From Blastomussa wellsi (Eukaryota; Cnidaria; Anthozoa; Scleractinia; Plerogyridae): a stretch of 64,000 bases of DNA. The stretch covers positions 3,065,830 through 3,129,829 of the forward strand of contig OX393562.1 in NCBI GenBank assembly GCA_947652115.1, in the 5' to 3' direction. Below are positions 60,474-64,000 of the stretch, one piece after another (the stretch's first letter is position 1; every line of letters starts with the position of its first letter). The notes under the pieces are model-generated. The model did no database searches. It saw nothing but the letters and a program-made list of their open reading frames with translations, and had not been told where the DNA came from. Position numbers and translations under genes: made by a program.

Positions 60474-60492
60474 CCCCCCCCCCCCCCCCCCC
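60474..60492. repeat. Poly-C homopolymer
   Basis: An uninterrupted C run of about 19 bases. Its length in the assembly is unreliable. Similar shorter runs occur near 30187, 58684, 58716 and 63963. Confidence 0.9.
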
Positions 60493-60499
60493 TTGAAAA

Positions 60500-63400
60500 A
60501 TCTTTTCTACGCACCTGAATTCGAAATTGTTCTCCGAGAGTAGTGTGGGCGTAGCCTTATGTTGCTTACACCAACTAACAGGCCATTAATTGTAACTTTT
60601 CAATACGAGGGATAGATATAAAAATAAAGGGGCACCCAACGAACAAACTGTGGCACAAATTTATTCTGTTACCCAAATAAATGAAAATATATGATATTGA
60701 CACATTTACATGTGTTCTTGAGTGTTGCTGGGAAAAACTTATCCGTTCCTTTTTCCCAGCACATAATCCATACTTTTTTCCAGCCAGCGATTAGAACAAA
60801 CAACAAACGCCCGGACATGTCTCTGAAAGCCGTTGAAATACGCTCTTCTCAAGCTGTCGTCGAGCAGTTTCATCAGTCCTCCTTCCAAGTTTCAATTGGC
60901 TAGTGCAAAAATAGTATTTTTCAATGAAAACTCCCATGAGAAAACATTTAGTGAACCATTTTGAGAGCCAGCAACATTTCCGCTGGGGAGCAGATAAAGT
61001 GAGGAACAGACTCCTTGGGTGCCCCTGAAAAGGACCCTAAACTGCGTAAAACACTCGAATTCATTTCCTACTTTGAATCACTCTTTGGATCGGTGCTAGT
61101 AAAAATGAGTTAAAACGGAGTAAGCAAAGCATCTTGCAACTGACACGCCTAACGGTCGCTATCATCTGAGGTCTTCAAAAAAAAATCTGAGGTCATCAAA
61201 GGTTTCTTTTCTTTCAAATGACGAGAAACACCCGTTCTCTTCGGGACAACAAGTATATCTGAGTGTTAAATTCAACTCACCTTTGAGAAAAAAATATCTG
61301 CCTTCTCCTTAGCTTTCTGGCTTTTTGTTGTATCAAATGTAAAGTCATTGCCGTGGTGATGTTTCCCTGAGAGTGACGTCGACTTAGTTAATACTGGAAT
61401 CAAATTAAGCCCCACGTTCGAGTGGTGAAGGTCTAATTTCTCTTCATGAGGTCAATTTATCCATGAAAGCCGGCTTTCAAACGGGTCACAAGAATTTCTG
61501 ATATAAATACCAAAGTGAAATTGCTTTCAGTGATATCTGGACAAACTCTTTCAACCGGAGAATAGCACAACATCCAGTAAAGAGATTTACGAGCTCCAGA
61601 TGACTGAGCCTGCGATTTTTTTAAATTGCACGTGTCAGTTTACCTCGACAATAATGCCAAAAGAGCAATTAACAAAGGCTAAAATATAATCTTCTTTTCA
61701 CACAGGGTGGGGATAAAAACAAAATTAATGATCGAGGCTTAGTTATAATTAGCAAGGCTCAGACATAAACTTCACCCCAAAGCGCAGTCAGGTTTATCAG
61801 ATGTGTACATTGGACTCATAATAAAGCAAATGTGGGCCCTAAATAAACTTCTCATAGCTTGATTATCCGCCTTTATGGACAATTCCTTGTCTCGCAGAGG
61901 CATGAAATAGTAAATACAGATGGATTCAAGAATGGGCCAAGTCCATTTTTCCAGTTCCTAGGAAAAAGAGAGAGGTGTCCGCTTATTGCTTGGGGTCATT
62001 CCTGACTATCAAAACTCAAAATAGCCAACGCCGTCAACGTTGCTCGAATTTTCAGAATGATGCAGTTCCGATGATCCTAAAATAGTATTAAATTAGGCAG
62101 AAGCTTCTCCAAAGCTCTATTCCGATCTTAAATATTAGTCTTCTAATGCGATTAGTATTAAGACATTTACATTTATTTCAAGCGGGAAAAATGATTAACA
62201 TCTTTTAGAATATTAAAGTATCTTTGTCGGTTTTCAGAGGAAATGCCGACTTACAATGTGGCCTCTTTTAACGTTTAAAACGTTGAAGGATGTGATCAAT
62301 TATGTGATTAGCTACAAATTGCTTTGCACAAGAAACGTTCTAGAATAAAACAGGTTAATGTGTTTCACAGCTTCACGAGAAAGCAACAAATGTTACAATT
62401 TCTACTTGAACAAACTTTGAAAACTTTTATATTGACATTTATTTGACAGTTAAGCAATCTTAAAGATTTTTTTGTCAGTTGTCCAGCCGAAGCCACACTA
62501 ACAAGAACACAGCAAGCTTGACGGGTATAAAGTTAATAAGCTCTAGCCGCGATGCTTAAACTTTTCAATGAAAAAACCATCTGCAAGAGAAACATATAAA
62601 ATATCAAAATAGATAAATTGCTTTAGGCCCTACATTTATAAATTCTAGCTCTGAAAATGATAAAGTACTTTTAATAGATTCTGAAGGGCAATGGTCTAAA
62701 TTGAAGCCAAGTTGTTCACAGATAGAAAATCAATCTTTTCTAACAAGAAGTAAAAAGGCCGGTCAACGGTACTTGAAACTCTTGAAAGATTTAATTGCTA
62801 ACCCGATTATCCACAAATACCCTCATGATTGTGAGGATATTTAACGACTGTTCCATAAGAGCGCGTTGAATATGAGCTGGCAGATAACCAACTCGGTCCT
62901 ACGCGCCTCATCGGCTATAGAGTGTGTTCCTTGCCACGCAATAAAAACCGTCAAAAACCATTCAGTGGATAAAGTCAAGAAATTGTGACATTCAGACGAT
63001 AAATAAAGAAGAAACTTCTCCAATTTTATTTGCGTTGTCCCAAAGAGGAGATATTCGTCGAAATGTTCCGCGCAAAATTATAGAGCCTAGTTATATAACC
63101 CATTTTTCGGGTTTTGAACTTAAATAGGGTATCAAATCCCGTTCTCTTTACTCTATCTGAAATTTAAGGTAGTACCTCGCCCCAGCCCGGGATATCGATC
63201 CAGAAGTTAAATGAGCAATCATTTTGAAACCTCAGAAGATATTTAATTCCTTCATAGACGATTATTAAAGAAATACCGTTTATAAGATTGAAAAGAAACT
63301 GTCGAATCTGCAAGTATGCATGTTAATTAGATTCGGGGGTTGTCAAGCCTCGGATTTATTTTGGGAAGGAAAATACAATTCTTATTCAAAATCATCACAC

Positions 63401-63640
63401 ATATGAAACTCGTTTGCAGTTGCCATTGGCATAACACCAACGCTGTTAATTAAGCAAAAACATGCAAATTGCTGAAACATCGCCAGCTGAAGGGTTGATC
63501 ATCTCACTTCCGAGGTGTTCAGAGAGAAAATATGGCCATACCAATTGTAATTATTAAGAGGTGTTGAAAGAGGCACTGGTGAGAGAGAGTTGGGCGAAAA
63601 TAACGTAACACGATATTAGAGCAATACATGAATCTCTCCT
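60500..63640. other. No gene recognised
   Basis: AT-rich sequence with a few short open frames (60691-60903, 62841-63023) lacking any family signal or splice context. No clear repeat was noticed. Confidence 0.45.
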
Positions 63641-63649
63641 TACAGATTA

Positions 63650-63690
63650 TCATCATCATCTTTATTTAAACACGGTAATTTAATATAAAA
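63650..63690 (-). mobile_element. Retroelement-like 3' tail
   Basis: On the minus strand TTTAAATAAAGATGATGATG runs into a short GAT-repeat tail, like the tail of the LINE relic at 38.5 kb (TTTAAATAAAGAC plus ATTGATTG). The body of this copy is not recognisable. Confidence 0.35.
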
Positions 63691-63778
63691 GGTATTACAG
63701 AGGTTGTCCGTAGTTGAAAAAGGAAAAAAAAAACAAGGCAGGGCTGAGGACGGAATAATTTAAGTAAAGGAAAGAGTA

Positions 63779-64000
63779 TAGGCGTACGGGGACCTTCGGA
63801 CTTTGGGAAGGGGGGTCTATAACCTCCCTGTTCAAAAAAATACACAATTTCCGAATGTGTTAGCTTTAAACCGGTATGCAATCGCCCAAAATTGCAACAA
63901 CTGTTGCACTGTTGCACGAATCCTGAGCGTTTCGCCCAAAAAATGTCGAAAATTTTCGAAACTCCCCCCCCCCCAGCCGACCCCCGGCTCGTACGCCTAT
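63779..64000. mobile_element. TIR element reaching the window end
   Basis: ATAGGCGTACG at 63779 is matched by CGTACGCCTAT at 63990-64000. It is about 222 bp. The outer right flank is outside the window, so a target duplication cannot be checked. An antisense open frame at 63666-63917 overlaps it and is not credible. Confidence 0.55.

Overview
The window looks like nuclear DNA from an invertebrate animal, most likely an anthozoan cnidarian such as a stony coral. It is AT-rich, its genes are split by GT-AG introns, and the introns are full of short inverted-repeat elements and tRNA-derived SINEs. Three genes are recognisable orthologues of bilaterian genes. The organism call is inferred from overall character and was not tested by any search.

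Layout. (1) 0.3-5.4 kb, minus strand: a complete or nearly complete LRP2BP gene with Sel1 repeats, reconstructed as five exons including a 52-nt microexon. (2) 5.4-9.1 kb: mobile-element debris, including a large inverted repeat whose outer edge runs into a 200-base assembly gap. (3) 9.2-13.5 kb, minus strand: four phase-matched exons of an unrecognised, probably secreted, helix-rich protein of about 180 residues. (4) 13.5-14.5 kb: three tandem copies of a 347-bp unit. (5) 14.5-20.2 kb: no confident gene, only weak exon candidates and repeats. (6) 20.3-35.4 kb, plus strand: a full TMTC1-like gene, 18 exons and 908 codons, with every intron phase consistent. TMTC1 is an ER-membrane TPR protein of the O-mannosyltransferase family. 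Its introns carry at least ten mobile-element insertions, several with visible target-site duplications. One is a 1.26-kb element with long TIRs and 9-bp duplications that carries two unrelated gene fragments. (7) 35.6-45.3 kb: mostly empty, with a decayed LINE at about 38 kb. (8) 45.3-46.7 kb, minus strand: a two-exon NK1-class (NKX1/slouch) homeobox gene with two eh1-like repressor motifs. (9) 46.7-58.5 kb: an AT-rich, repeat-poor gene desert beside the homeobox gene, plausibly regulatory. (10) 58.5-64 kb: repeats return (a SINE nested in another element, a 76-bp minisatellite, poly-C tracts and a terminal MITE).

The genes do not form an operon or pathway. LRP2BP is a cytoplasmic adaptor, TMTC1 a secretory-pathway glycosyltransferase and NK1 a transcription factor. 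The least explained coding locus is the small secreted helical protein. Its intron phases (1-0-0-0) match those of vertebrate long-chain helical cytokines, which is suggestive but unproven.
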